NCBI GenBank assembly: GCA_027924585.1
Contig: BSBM01000636.1
Span: 5,658,001-5,722,000, forward strand
DNA: 64,000 nucleotides
Direction of reading: 5' to 3'
Source of the DNA: Larix kaempferi
Taxonomy: Eukaryota; Streptophyta; Pinopsida; Pinales; Pinaceae
The notes under the pieces are model-generated. The model was not told the origin of the DNA and did no database searches. It worked only from the letters and a program-made list of their open reading frames with translations. The position numbers and the translations under genes are program-made. Position 1 is the stretch's first letter, and the number at the start of each line of letters is the position of its first letter. Shown piece after piece: positions 23,251-34,930 of the stretch.

Positions 23251-24374
23251 CTTGATTTTATTGTATATGAGATACATTGATTATATTTTATTCATGAATT
23301 GGGAACTCAAGATTTAGGACACGATTCATTTTTTATGTGTGATATATAACTAGACATCTTGCACATCTTATATATCGGTTTTCTTTCTATATTCATGTGG
23401 TAATGTGTTTAATTGATGTTCTTGTTGCTTTAGACGTTTAAAATTTTGAAAAAAATGAATACTTTTGTATTTTTTAAGTTTGTCGATATTGCCGATGTTT
23501 GCCGACAATTTCCCTGATAAATCCAATATGTTGTTTCTGGACCCTCGACAATATATTCACTGACACGATATTTGTAACTTTGACATATATGATGTAGTGG
23601 ATGCGAAATCAAAAATGATACATCAGAGTCAATACTAAATTTTGAACCTTGATAGTTATCCAATCAAGGGCTCAAAAGTGAACAATCAATACAAAATGAC
23701 ATTAAATATATAAATGTATCTCATAATCATGAGTCAAAACCTTGGTGTACCACTTCGCATTTGTATAGGATGATTGAGAAGAGGGGATTCCAAATAAGTG
23801 TACAGTCAGTGGACTAATAAATGAAAAGGTTTGTTCTCTTAGTTATGTTCATAAGCCCTTTGTGTTTCTCAAGGCTTCCATTGGAAGTATCTAAACCATG
23901 CCATGAATACAAACTCAAAGCAGTTGCAATCTAAACCCTAGATCCATGAGGATGAATGTATACATAGATGCTAATGTTTTGGTGTCTTCCTATTGAATAG
24001 TAGTCTTTCAAAAGGTGAAGGTGGTGGTCACTTAAAGTGTGCAAGACCATAATTGAAGCTATGTCTCTAAGCTAAAAAGCTTCGATTGTGATGAGAACAG
24101 AGGTTGTTGGTGAAGGTAAACACCCCCTCTCATTTCCCAACAGCTACAAAGACAAATAAGTTTAACAAAAAATCAGCACTTTAATAGGATCAAAATTCAC
24201 CTACCAATTTTTCCCCCTATTTGTAGATTTTTAGCAATTTTTTCCCAATTTTTTGTCGATTTTTTCCAGTGCCGACTTTTTCAAATTTTTGCTATTTTTC
24301 CTGGCCGATTTTTCATTTCAGGGTTTGTACCGCAAAAAATCACAATGTTGCCGATTTTTCGATGATTTGATCAG
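23251..24374. other. Gene-free stretch with ccgatttt-type repeats
   Basis: At 23477-23515 and 24240-24365 there are clusters of ccgattttt, gtcgatttt and gccgac motifs. They lie downstream of hAT-2 and of the oppositely oriented hAT-3, as expected for subterminal repeats of related hAT elements. No open frame is convincing. Confidence 0.35.
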
Positions 24375-25080
24375 CTATGCTACAAACACATAGGAAATAA
24401 AAAATATATAATTCAACTTACAAATAAAACATGCAATTAAAAGTCTAAATTCTACTAGCTTACTTGGCAATAAAACCCTCCTTTCTTGGATAGCAATGTC
24501 GTAGCCAAATAGTCCATTGGCATTCCTATACATTTCCATATTGTGATTAATGATTTTGTGAGCTTCCATATCAAGTACCATCCTCTGAAGACACTAAAAG
24601 AACCCTTCCATAACCTCACTAAGCATAAGTGGGGTTGAAAATAAGTGTTGTTGCATGAATGGGATGATGGAACATCCAATCCATAGACTATCAATCAAAT
24701 CCCAAACCTTCATGTATTTTTCATGTGTGGGTACCCTTCCTAAAAAATAAGATCGAGGTAGCCCATTGCAAGCTTATCCCCATCAACTAAGTGGTGAACC
24801 TTTGCCAAAGGTTCACTAACCATGCACACTTCCTACACTTCTTCCCAAAAGGAATTAGTGTACAGTAGTTTAGCAATGGCTCTCCTATCTTGCCTTGTGC
24901 TATATGCACAATCGCGCCACTCATCAATAACAAACATCTGCTTCAACTCAAATTGATAATAAAGCAGAGATTGAAGAGAAATGAAGTTGCTCACAAAACA
25001 TGTGATTGTTGAATTCAATAACTCCCTATCTTTTCTAAATTTCCTCATGAGGCTAAGCTAAGAATAAGAGCATGGTTATA
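24375..25080 (-). pseudogene. hAT transposase relic (hAT-3)
   Basis: The minus strand carries the middle of an hAT transposase: LMRKFRKDRELLNSTITCFV and FVIDEWRDCAYSTRQDRRAI (24833-25060), a broken segment with WDLIDSLWIGCSIIPFMQQ (24660-24720), then NANGLFGYDIAIQERRVLLP (24465-24530). It is close in type to hAT-2 but inverted relative to it. The N-terminal and C-terminal domains are absent. Confidence 0.75.
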
Positions 25081-26690
25081 TCTGTATTTTGCAATGCTCT
25101 TGGCCTGATCAAATACCTCCTTAACAAAAGATATTTTGCTCAATTCCTCAAGCATATGCTATGAAATAGACCAATTAACAGATATTGATGACAAGCATGA
25201 GTAACTAGCTGATCTAAAAGAAGAAAGCAGATTTTCAATTACTTAGTGTTGATTACTAATCAGATAACTAACAATAATGAGCATGCATCCAAGTATTAGA
25301 TTTATAAACAAAGACTTAAATGCACAATGTTAGTATGCTTTGCAATGAGCTAATCAACGCTATATACTTGTTGTAACTTTCAGATCTGAAAATGAAGTAA
25401 TATAACATCAATTAAAAGCTAATAGGAACTAAATTCAAAATATTAAAGCAGCCTGCTAGCTAGGTACTCGAATTACTTAAAAATATAGAAATTAAGATCC
25501 AAACAATACAATAATTTGAAGGTTGTTTATTGGTTTATTAAGGTCTTATAATGTGTTGGATTTAGGATTCATTGATATGTTATAGATCTGGAAATTTATG
25601 ACAAGGAGGGGGAGCGAATAGGCTCCCTTAAGAGTCTTTTAATTATGATCTTGAAAGAAATTGATCCGAGTACCTGAAAATTCAGAAATTAGTAGTAAAT
25701 AGGAAATTGGAACAACTTGAAAATAAAAATAAAGGAAACTATTGAAAATATAGATCTACTGCCTTAAAGGGAAACAAGTGTTGGCCAATGGAATCATAAT
25801 CAAATCTCAAAAAGTGGCTAAATAGTCTTCAAAGGAGAGTGGAGGCAAGCAATCCCTCTCCTTTGCTAACCAAATGGAACATCAATTCTTCACTCCAGCT
25901 TTGATGAATTTCTGAAAAGGTTCAAGAGGTAAAACAATCTATTCTTTAAACATCATCCACCAAAAGTTAGTAAATGCATTAAGAGATTGGATCTACTAGA
26001 AATTTAAAAGAGGTTACAGCAATCTAATCAAGAACTAAAGGATCCATTCATAAAAATGAGGTTGTAGCAATCATTATTTACTTTACTAAATACAACATGA
26101 AAAATAAAATGTTACCTATGACCCTTGTGAAGAGCCTCCTTCCACCAATGAGACAAGCTTGCAACAACATACACCAACACTACAGCCTAAGAATAACCAG
26201 AGCAAAATTCCAACAGAGTATTTTTATTCCAAGAGAAATCAACCTCTACAAATGAGCAAGAGCCTCCCTTATATAGCATAAGGGGGCAAATGGGCTCAAG
26301 ATGTGGCCAAAAATTTTGTTACAATGAGTGATGATCTCAAGAATTTGAGGTGCTAGATCAATGGTCTAGAGTACAACTCTTACAAAAGAAGTTATGCCAA
26401 CAAGCCAAGCCGTTTTGCCTTAGTGGAGCGAATTCACTCTTTGACTTGTAAATAATAGTAAAATATCCCAATACCATGGGTCTTCTCCAAAAACATGTGT
26501 AAAAACCATGAGATGAGCTGAAATGGTGTGCCAATACCATGGGTTGTTTCCCTTGGACAAATCGTTGCTCAAAATGCAGTTATGGAGCAAATCGTTAGTC
26601 ACACAATCCATGCATGAGAGGGGTTGATCCATATGAAAAGTAGTAATGGATGGCTGAGATCTAATCTTGAAGTAAGATAGAGGCTAGATG
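25081..26690. other. Unassigned, probably old LTR sequence
   Basis: No domain or open frame is recognised. The right half (26100-26690) has the feel of a minus-strand LTR: a TATA-like element at 26268-26276 and repeated 'accatgggt' and 'accatga' blocks. A second copy was not found. Confidence 0.3.
26268..26276 (-). promoter_or_regulatory. Candidate minus-strand TATA box
   Basis: The minus strand reads CTATATAAG, followed by a purine-rich ggga run. The context suggests an LTR promoter; no gene follows. Confidence 0.35.
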
Positions 26691-27345
26691 ATACAAATAA
26701 TTGGTTAGTATTTCGATCTATCTATCCAAAACCATACCTGACCTAGCATATTCAGTGGCCATGGTGACAAGGTACATGCCTTCACCTAATTGGAATGTTG
26801 CAAAGAAGATCGCAAGATATTTGAAGCGAACAATTTATTATGAGATCAAGCACAACAAAGGTGTGGCCTTTTCAGCTCATAGGGTACACACCTATTGTGG
26901 GCAAGTTCAATGGATCACAGAAAATTGACATCAAGATACATGTTAAGTCGGGGATGGGGTTCAATAGACAAGCAAGAAGCAACATGCAATTGCATTGTTT
27001 ATTATAGAGATAGAGTACAGGGCAGCAATGAATGCAACCTAGGAAGTAGTATAGTTTTTAAGACTGCTTGAGAACTTCCATTACAAGGATGTTCATTCCA
27101 CCATACTTAATTGTGGTCCTCATAGTGTATTAAATATTGTAAAGAATTCAATAGTTCACACATGTAATAAAAATATATATCGAGGTACATTGTCACTGCA
27201 TAATGGAGCAAGTGATTAGAAACATATAAAGATAAGATCTTATCCCATAGAGGAGCAGGCAACATATACCTTATCAAGCCATTGGGAAAGGATGAGTTCG
27301 AAAAGTTCATAGTAACACTTAGATCGAGGTGATCCTTAAGAAGGG
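26691..27345 (+). pseudogene. Copia reverse transcriptase end and RNase H relic
   Basis: 26701-26928 reads the end of a copia polymerase with LSKTIPDLAYSVAMVTRYM and ARYLKRT. After a shift, 26970-27100 has KQHAIAL and EYRAAMNAT of RNase H, then 27100-27340 reads the C-terminal tail (HSVLNIVKNSIVHTCN). A purine-rich tract (27332-27345) follows, where the 3' LTR would begin. Several stops and frameshifts. The rest of pol is missing on the left. Confidence 0.75.
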
Positions 27346-27966
27346 ACGTTGGAGTGACTAACGACCATCTCCTTCAGCACAATAACCCCTGTTTGATAAT
27401 CTTTTATTCTATTTCTTGCGATATGTGTATGACCCAAGCCTTAGTTTAGAGACGGTAGTGTTGGACTGATTGCAGTTTCTTGATAGTGGTTTTATTGTCT
27501 ATGTTCACTTGTATAAAGGCATATTGTGAAATGAAAATCTGAATGGTTGTGTTATTTGTGACAATATGGCTGCATAATGGTGTTACTATTGTGTGGCTAT
27601 TGCTCGTAGTAGTTAAACTCACAAAGCATATGGGGTTTGTTTGCTGGAGCATCCTTTTTGCAACTAGTTTTATGATGAAAATTGTAGTACTATATCGATA
27701 CATTGATTTATTGAAAATTATTTTCCATAAAAATCAAAGCATAATTAATCCTTTGTAATATAGAAGTTAAACCTTAAGGAAATCTGCTAACCCTCTTCAT
27801 CACCATCAAGTTGCCTAGACACATCATTTCTATTGCTCGTAATGGTTAAACTTATGAAGCTTATGAGGTTAGTTGGCTTGAGGCATGCCTTTTGGACACT
27901 AGTTTAGTTTTATGATAGAAATTTTAGGGAGTTGTCTAACTATTAGATTTTTGGACCAGATTTTTA
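27346..27966 (+). repeat. Degenerate tandem repeats, probable copia 3' LTR (left part)
   Basis: Blocks such as 'caccatcaagttgcctagac', 'gcttatgaggttagttggct' and 'aaagcataattaatc' occur here and again at 31902-32340 and, more diverged, at 27587-27650. The two halves were one stretch before the solo LTR inserted at 27972. Confidence 0.6.
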
Positions 27967-30551
27967 GGACCTGTTATCACATATATAGTAGCTGGAGCTA
28001 TCATGATGCAGAGGACCATATTGTGCTTCCAGTCAGTGCCAGTCCCACATGTATTGGGCATATTTCATCCAGTGATCATCGGTGGTTGAGCATTGTCAAA
28101 GCCTATGCAGCAACAGCAGTATCCCATGTCATGACTTAGCCTTGCATGACCCATTGAGATGGACTTGGTTTAGTTTTGGTTCACTTGGCAGAGCAGAGCG
28201 GGTAGTTGATTTCTTTCCCTTGCCCCATGAGCAGTCAGAGTTGATCTTCATGTAGAGACAGATATTTGGCTGAGCAGGTATATGCATGTACTTGGGTATT
28301 ATTATCTGTCTGTCTTGCTCATATTATTAGCTTTAACTAGACATGGTGACTGACATTGGTGATTATATATTGGATGTTTTCATGAGCTTGTTACTAAGAG
28401 TAAATGTGTGATCCTCAATGCTAAGATCTTTTTATATGCTCACTAGTATTGCCTACCTTATGCAGATTTAGCCTTGTCTTTGTTATGTGTGGCATCACCT
28501 TTTCACTGTCTCCACCCATCCAGTGTCTTACCTTTGATTTGATCCTTGACTTGTGACTTTGACTTGTGAGATTGAGGAACTTTCCCCCACTTTTGACCTC
28601 TGTATTTGATAGACTCTATGTTGTTTTATGTCTCGGCTCTGAGTTGTGCGAGAGAACTTGCCAAATCCTTGACCCTTTTGGGCCGAAGGAACCCGTCGGT
28701 GTTAGGTCTTGAGCCTAGGTGAGTTGGGATTCTGAAGCCTTAACCTCTCTGGTCGGTTACCCCCGATGTTTGGTCATGATTGTGAATGATTCCCGCCAGT
28801 TGACCCCATGCTTCACTTCTGGGCCAGGAGTACCCGCTAGTTTTGTGACATGAGCTAAGACTAGCTAGTTGCCCGAGTAGTGTCATCTAGACTTGAAGCA
28901 AGTGATCCTATCATCATTACATGCATCAATATAATTTGCCATATCCAAATAAATGCAAGAAAGCTTAATGAAATGAAATGCAAAGTGCCCTAGATGAAAG
29001 CTGCAGTTAGTTGTGCATTTAAGCACATGTAAAATCCGAAGGGACATGAAATGAAATGCAAAAGGGCCAAGTAGATGAGGAACAATTGAAAATCTAAATG
29101 ACTGTTGGCCATGGTTATGATGTAATGATTATTCCCCACGGAGCCCAAGGGTATGGATGTGGGATGGAGTAAGGGACTGCTAATTCTAAGGGTCCCCTAA
29201 AACCTCAGAATTACGGTTGATTGTGCACCTAGCGCAATGGTTCTAGAAAAGATCCTCACGGAGCCTGAATCAGAATTGGATGTGAGTCATAGGACACTTG
29301 TTAGAGTTGAAGGGACACTTCTCAATCAACTTATTTTATTTGTGAGACACCTCATTTCCCTATTGTTATATGTTTTATACATGTCACTGTGGATCCCCCC
29401 TTGTCCTTTTTGCTCCGAGATCACACTGTGTTAAAGCCAAGAGTCAACTTCCCTTGTCCTAGCCTTGTTTCATTCATCTCACCCATCATAACAACCTGGT
29501 TAAGTTTGTAAGTGAGCATATCTAAAGGGCTTCATGAAAGATCCGATATTCTACTCTAACACAAGTTATATTATTATTGATTGATTGATTTATCACCATT
29601 GTCATGTTACCAATGTTTTAGTTGGCTAATAATATGAATAAGAGAGCATCCTTCACCCCTTGTGCATACAGGATGGATTAGTTTTTGTCTCAGTCATCGG
29701 TTTGGTTATTTTTTACCTCGGTTTGGTTATTTTTGACCTGGTCAACACAGGTCCCGAGGCAGATTTGACTACAGTGGTTCAAGATTGCTTATCTGTCACC
29801 TAGATGTATCTAGTACACCATTCCTTGCTTCAATTTGATCGTTATTGGCCATATTACAGGATTTCTATGGTTTATTATTATTATTATGGCTATATTTTTA
29901 TTGTCGGACATGATGTTGGCTTCTAGATGTATATTCAAATGGATTCATGAGGTTCTAGTAGTCATTATTAGTGGATTTGAGGTCTCTGATTCCATTGGCA
30001 TACTCAGTTTGTTGATCGGAGAAAGGGAAATGGAAATAATGGCACATTTATTCTACAGCAATAAAATCAGCATTTTAATTCAATAAAAAGTGACCATGGC
30101 TACTCCAAGGAAATCGATTTCGCTATTATATGGCTAGGAAATCACAGGGGATGACTTGATATGATATCCAGAGGCCCTATGGATCATTCTACATGCTTTT
30201 ATTTCAGAGATTGGGTCAGCACTTATCATTTGCCTTACCTAGGGAGGACATCCTCCATGAGGGGCGCACTTCACCTTGGCATATGTTGTACCACCATGGT
30301 ATATCTTATGACTTTGTTGTAATGTCACTTAGGGTGAATTGAGCTCCTAAGGTGACCCCCACATCATGTATCACATGTTATATTCATTCATTATGATGTA
30401 TTGTTCCTAGCTTGGGCGTTAGAGGAAAAAGTGCGCCCCCCTTTATGAGCTTGATCCATGTATCAATGTAAAATTAGATCTCCACCGTTGATGATGTTAT
30501 AATCTCAACCATCAGATGAAAATTAGTTAGAATGTGAACACCACTCTTCTC

Positions 30552-30560
30552 CTATTTAAG
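30552..30560 (+). promoter_or_regulatory. TATA box of the solo LTR
   Basis: ctatttaag, in the same context ('cccctcattg' about 12 bp on) as in two other copies of the family. Confidence 0.55.
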
Positions 30561-30790
30561 TGATCCCCTCATTGTAGTCATTGGGACTTTTGGCACCGAA
30601 ACTGTTGAATAGAGATATATCTTTTGTGATCCTAATACTTGTGTTCTCATGGACGAATGTTTGGGATGATGATTGGAATTGTCTTTTGCTTGCATTGAAA
30701 GATCTCGGTGAATATCTCTCGCATATTTTAGATCCATATTTTTATTGCGGGAAGAGAGGCCGATTTGGGGAAGGGCGCACTAGTGGAGGA

Positions 30791-30792
<2 letters not shown>

Positions 30793-30829
<37 letters not shown>
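30793..30829 (+). repeat. CT microsatellite
   Basis: A perfect ct repeat of about 18 units in the transcribed part of the solo LTR. It creates Ser-Leu repeat frames that are not genes. Confidence 0.95.
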
Positions 30830-30834
<5 letters not shown>

Positions 30835-31901
30835 TTGGTTTAACAGGGAGTGGTGCTATCCTAGTGATCAATCATTCTTTATCTTTTGCTTCTCATTTGC
30901 ATTTACTCATCTTTCTTGCTATTCTAATTGCTTGTTGCTTGGCTTGGCAGGAAGGAGGGGTGCACTAGGTCATTGGGCGTTTCATTTGGACAAGAGCTTC
31001 ATCAAATCTCTCATTTGATCTATGCAAGGGCAATCTTCATCATTTCGGTAATCATCTACAATGACTAGGTAAGTGTTTCACATCCCTTTTCTCCATTTTA
31101 TTTTCTGTCCAAGGGTCACTCTCGCAAAAACATTAAAACCCTCGCTCTAAATTTATAAAAATTCTCTGGGTCACACTTCTTGGAATTTTGGCAAATCCTT
31201 TCTAGGTATTCTTCCTTACCCCTAGACCTCACTAGCCTCCTTGAGGCGTCATCTTCTGGGACTCCATCTGCCGTGTAGCTCAGGCACTAGTCTTCATGCA
31301 GTTCACCCTCCTAGGGTTTTGGCCATTTTTCCTATTTTGTGATTCCTTCCTTTTGCTTGTGAGCTTAGACATTGTCATATCTTTCACCAAGCAAGTAATC
31401 TTAGGTGTTAGGAAGATCTAATTATTATCTAAATCATTGTTCTAGGAATTTCTATTTTTTCCCATTCAAATCCCCCCAAGGTAGTGACTTAGTCATTTTC
31501 ACCTAGCACCATCATCCTAGATCTTGTACCTTATTCTTTAGCTACTAAAATAATTTATTTGGATTGTCTTTTCATTCCTTAAAGCCTCACAATCCATAAG
31601 CTTTCATCATTGGTAAATAACTCTATTGGTCTAGAATTTCGTCAACTAGATACCTTACGTACTCTATAGCCATAGTTTGATGTGGTGTCTTAGCTTTAGG
31701 TCTTTCCTTCTGGGTTAGATCGGGTCCTCCCCCCTTGCCACTCTGTTCTAAGTGGCATAAAGTGAAGAGAATCCCAAACGGTGTGACCGATCCATTTCGG
31801 GGGTCGGGATCCTCTAAGATAACATCTTTAGTTGCCTAGCTCCTCTACCATCCTAAATAGGATCATCATAGAGGGGCAACTAGTTGCGTGATAACAGGAC
31901 C

Positions 31902-32340
31902 ATCAAGTTGTCTAGACACATCATTTCTATTATTCATAATAGTTAATTTCACAAAGCTTATGAGGTTAGTTGGCTTGATGCATGCCTTTTTGCCACTAGT
32001 TTTATCTTTTTTGTCACTATTTTTATGATAGAAATTGTAGGGAGTTGTCAAACTACTAGACTTTTTGGACCTATTTTGGTAGTATGTTGACATTCTTTGT
32101 GGTGATTTGACCAATTCTAGTTGTATATAGGTACAAAAACTCTAATAGTTAGACAACTCCGAAAGTATAGTACCATATGGATCTATTGATTTACTTAAAA
32201 TTATTTTCAATAAAAGACAAAGCATAATTAACCGTATGTAATTTAGAAGTTGAGCCTTAAGGGATCTGCTAATCGACTTCATCACCATCAAGTTGCTTCG
32301 ACACATCATTTAGAAGTCTGAAGCCATATGACTTTTCTTA
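31902..32340 (+). repeat. Degenerate tandem repeats (right part)
   Basis: Continuation of 27346-27966 across the solo LTR insertion. It repeats the 'catcaagttgtctagacaca' and 'aaagcataattaac' blocks. Confidence 0.6.
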
Positions 32341-32639
32341 CTTGGGCTGTATTATGTTTTTTTTATAGCACAACCTTTCATAATCAATCACAGGCACAAA
32401 AGAAAAATCATGGAGATACATGGTCTTTAGAGCGTCCAATGCTTAATCAACTATAGGAGTGAGATGCTGAGGTCATGCATTGTCTCTCAAGTGCGAAATT
32501 TAGCTTCGGTCTTGTAACAACAAATCAATTCTTGAACTTGATGCTTTACCAGAAAGGGCATTGATGTTGAATTCCATCTAAGGGCCATGGAGCGTTAAAC
32601 TGATGTTTATGATGCATCTTAATAGTAAGTTAGTAACAC
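32341..32639. other. No feature recognised
   Basis: I see no open frame, repeat or motif here. Confidence 0.4.
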
Positions 32640-32708
32640 CTTTATTCGCGGGTTAACTCTATCAGTAGATGGCTTCACAAACAGTCTCGGTAAAATTGTC
32701 TCCTATAA

Positions 32709-32970
32709 TTATTATTTTTCGCATTTCATACCTCCCGCAACATTGTCGTGTAGGCGTCAATCGAGGGCTCATTGAGTTCTGTATGAGGACTGATTGTAGA
32801 ACTCCTTGAAGATCTGTTGGACTTCAAAACCCTCAAACAGTCTGTTGAAGAGAAGCATTACATCCCTGCTCACGGAGTCCATCTCTGCTGCTGCAATGTC
32901 CTTCTCCATGGCAAGATACACTCTGGCAACTCTGTTCTCTCGTGGCAGCAAAATCCGTTCAGGAAGTATG
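32709..32970 (-). pseudogene. Unidentified gene fragment with coding character
   Basis: On the minus strand a gcag acceptor near 32970 is followed by an open stretch with VILPERILLPRENRVARVYL, AMEKDIAAAEMDSVSRDVML and LFNRLFEGFEVQQIF. Near 32780 a stop closes this frame, but the reading continues one base shifted (ELNEPSIDAYTTMLRE) to a gtatga donor-like site near 32735. The sequence looks like a conserved protein exon, not a transposon. I do not recognise the family. The copy at 37920-38110 shows the same shift, so it either predates the duplication or my frame is wrong there. Confidence 0.45.
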
Positions 32971-33649
32971 ACCCTTGCTGCGGTCACAAGGATGAGCTGT
33001 GGAGCACTGGTTATAGTCGAGTGAGAAAGGGTTTATTATTAGCTTCTATAAACAGGAAGCCATTGGAAATTGAGTGTTGTAGTGATTCACATTATTTAGT
33101 TGAAGGGACATTCTCACCTAGGTAAAGCTAGTTTGGATTCCTAGCCATAATAAGTGAAGGGGGTAAGTAGTCAAGTGTGAATTGGCCGTGTTAAATTGGT
33201 GTGAGATTTGAGAGAGAAGAAAAGGATATAAGATATTATGGGTTGAAAATGGAAAGGGGTAAGTTCAATCTATATAAGTATATATTATGATCATTATCAT
33301 TGAAGCATTTCTAAATTTATTTTCAAGGTATGGTAATTAGCAATTGAGAGATGTTGACTAACTTGTCCGATTAAGAAGGTTAGAATGTAATATGAGAAGG
33401 TGTAACTCATACAAAAGTATTGGTTTGTGTAGAATATATGTATGATGAAGTAAGGCGGTATTGTACATGGCACTATTGGTAAAGTAAGGTACATGTTGTA
33501 AATGTAGGACATTGTGGATAGGTACACACATATAAAATATGCAACATTATGTATGGGGCATAAATGCAGGAAAAGGTGTAGGATACTCATTGAGATTATA
33601 GGGCACTTGTAGCATGTTTAAGGTACATATTTAAGGTATAGATGTTGTC

Positions 33650-33738
33650 GCAAGGGATCAAATCCCTTGAGGTGTAAAACTTTCTTCAAGTTTAAAACTC
33701 TAAAAGGGGTTTGCACCTCAAGAGATTTGATCCCTCGC
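33650..33738. repeat. Inverted repeat (hairpin) of about 30-bp arms
   Basis: The arms gcaagggatcaaatccctt (33650) and its near-complement ending at 33738 are separated by about 29 bases. They lie at the left edge of the 1.15-kb segment present only in block copy 1. It does not fold as a tRNA. Confidence 0.7.
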
Positions 33739-34930
33739 GGCGCTTAATAGAGGTAGAATTAAAATGGATCTATGTTGGTGGGTATTTCATTGATTAGTTA
33801 AGATTTGCAATTTTTGTTGCCTATATTCAAGGAGAATTTATGGGTAGCAATCTTCCAACCACAACTTACCGATAGGTTTGTAATATGCAACCTTGATTGA
33901 TAAAGGAATGATTTATAATACTATCTCATAAGTAGTATTTGTTTTTTCAAATTGTTACTAATGATTTACTCCTATAATAAAAATAATTATTTTTTAACTT
34001 ATGAAGTTAAACATTAGTAAAAAGAATTTATATGAACAAAGTATTGTAAGTCAAAAGGTTTTGACCACAAACCGATTGCAATATATTTGCCTTTGGCAGG
34101 TATAATAAGTTAATTTCTCATTTGTTGTATCTCTCAAATTCTCATGTGGATTGTACAATGAATCCATATTATTGAACTAATTTAGATGGTCTACAATTAA
34201 AATCTCTCAACCTTGTCTATAATATTATGCAAAAGTAATTACCATAATCAATGGTATCAATACACACAATTTATATAAACAATATTGAAAATCATATAAA
34301 TAAAAATTGAATTGTAGTTGGGCTTAAACAGGAGTATTGGCATTTGCAGCTTCCAACATTTATCCATAAATATATGCATCGAATTGCATCTACCCAATAC
34401 CCTCACATGGTTTTCTCTCTGCATAGATATAGTGTATTGATTGCTATGATATATTCATATAGGTTTTATAGCGGAATAAATCAAATTGTTGAGGCAGCTG
34501 ATATTCTTTTACAATTCCAAAGATATGCCAAGAATTTACTTAGTTGTTTGTATGTTAATCATATCTCTCTAGTTAATATCTGTTAAAAGAAATTATATAA
34601 ATTTATCAAAGTTGTAACATTTATATGTTAAACTGAATATGTTGAAAATTATGGTGGATTTAAACTTGGAGCCAACATGTTTTTTGGTTTTATATTTATT
34701 TATTTTATATTTGTCTTTTTGGAGCCAACATGTGCCACTTCAGCGTTACAGACGTGACACATCTCACCCACTTGGGCTGTAGAAAGTGCCTCTCAGCACA
34801 ACAAGTCTCTACAAGCTTGTTGTAGTGTATAAGAGGTGCAAGGGTAGTATATGCTTGCAACATACTACTGCTCTTGGCAACCGTTGAAAAAAGGCCTGGC
34901 GTCTTCTTTTACGTAGAGGATAAATGGAAC

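Larger units (their letters stand above)
27972..31896 (+). mobile_element. Complete 3.9-kb solo LTR of the giant-LTR family
   Basis: It starts TGTTATCACATATATAG and ends GCGTGATAACA, giving 9-bp terminal inverted repeats. It is flanked by a perfect 5-bp duplication, ggacc at 27967-27971 and 31897-31901. It is 3925 bp long and has no internal region, primer site or second LTR. A TATA box lies at 30552, a CT microsatellite at 30793-30829, and short frames there are simple-sequence artefacts. It is the only full-length example in the window and defines the ends of the copies at 1-3817, 7557-9120 and 18609-20165. Solo LTRs arise by recombination between the two LTRs of an element. Confidence 0.9.
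32640..34930 (-). repeat. Duplicated gene-like block, copy 1
   Basis: Similar along its length to 37800-38995 (about 80% by eye), including the coding-looking segment and flanks such as 'gaagggacattctcacctag' and 'cttgcaacatactactgctc'. Copy 1 has about 1.15 kb extra at 33649-34795. Orientation is the same in both. Confidence 0.75.

Noticed and set aside
30581-31018. 145-codon frame with Ser-Leu repeats
   Set aside because: The repeat is a CT microsatellite inside a solo LTR; no domain or splice context.
33650-33738. tRNA gene
   Set aside because: The T-loop-like gatcaaatccc is part of a long hairpin; no acceptor or anticodon arm is present.
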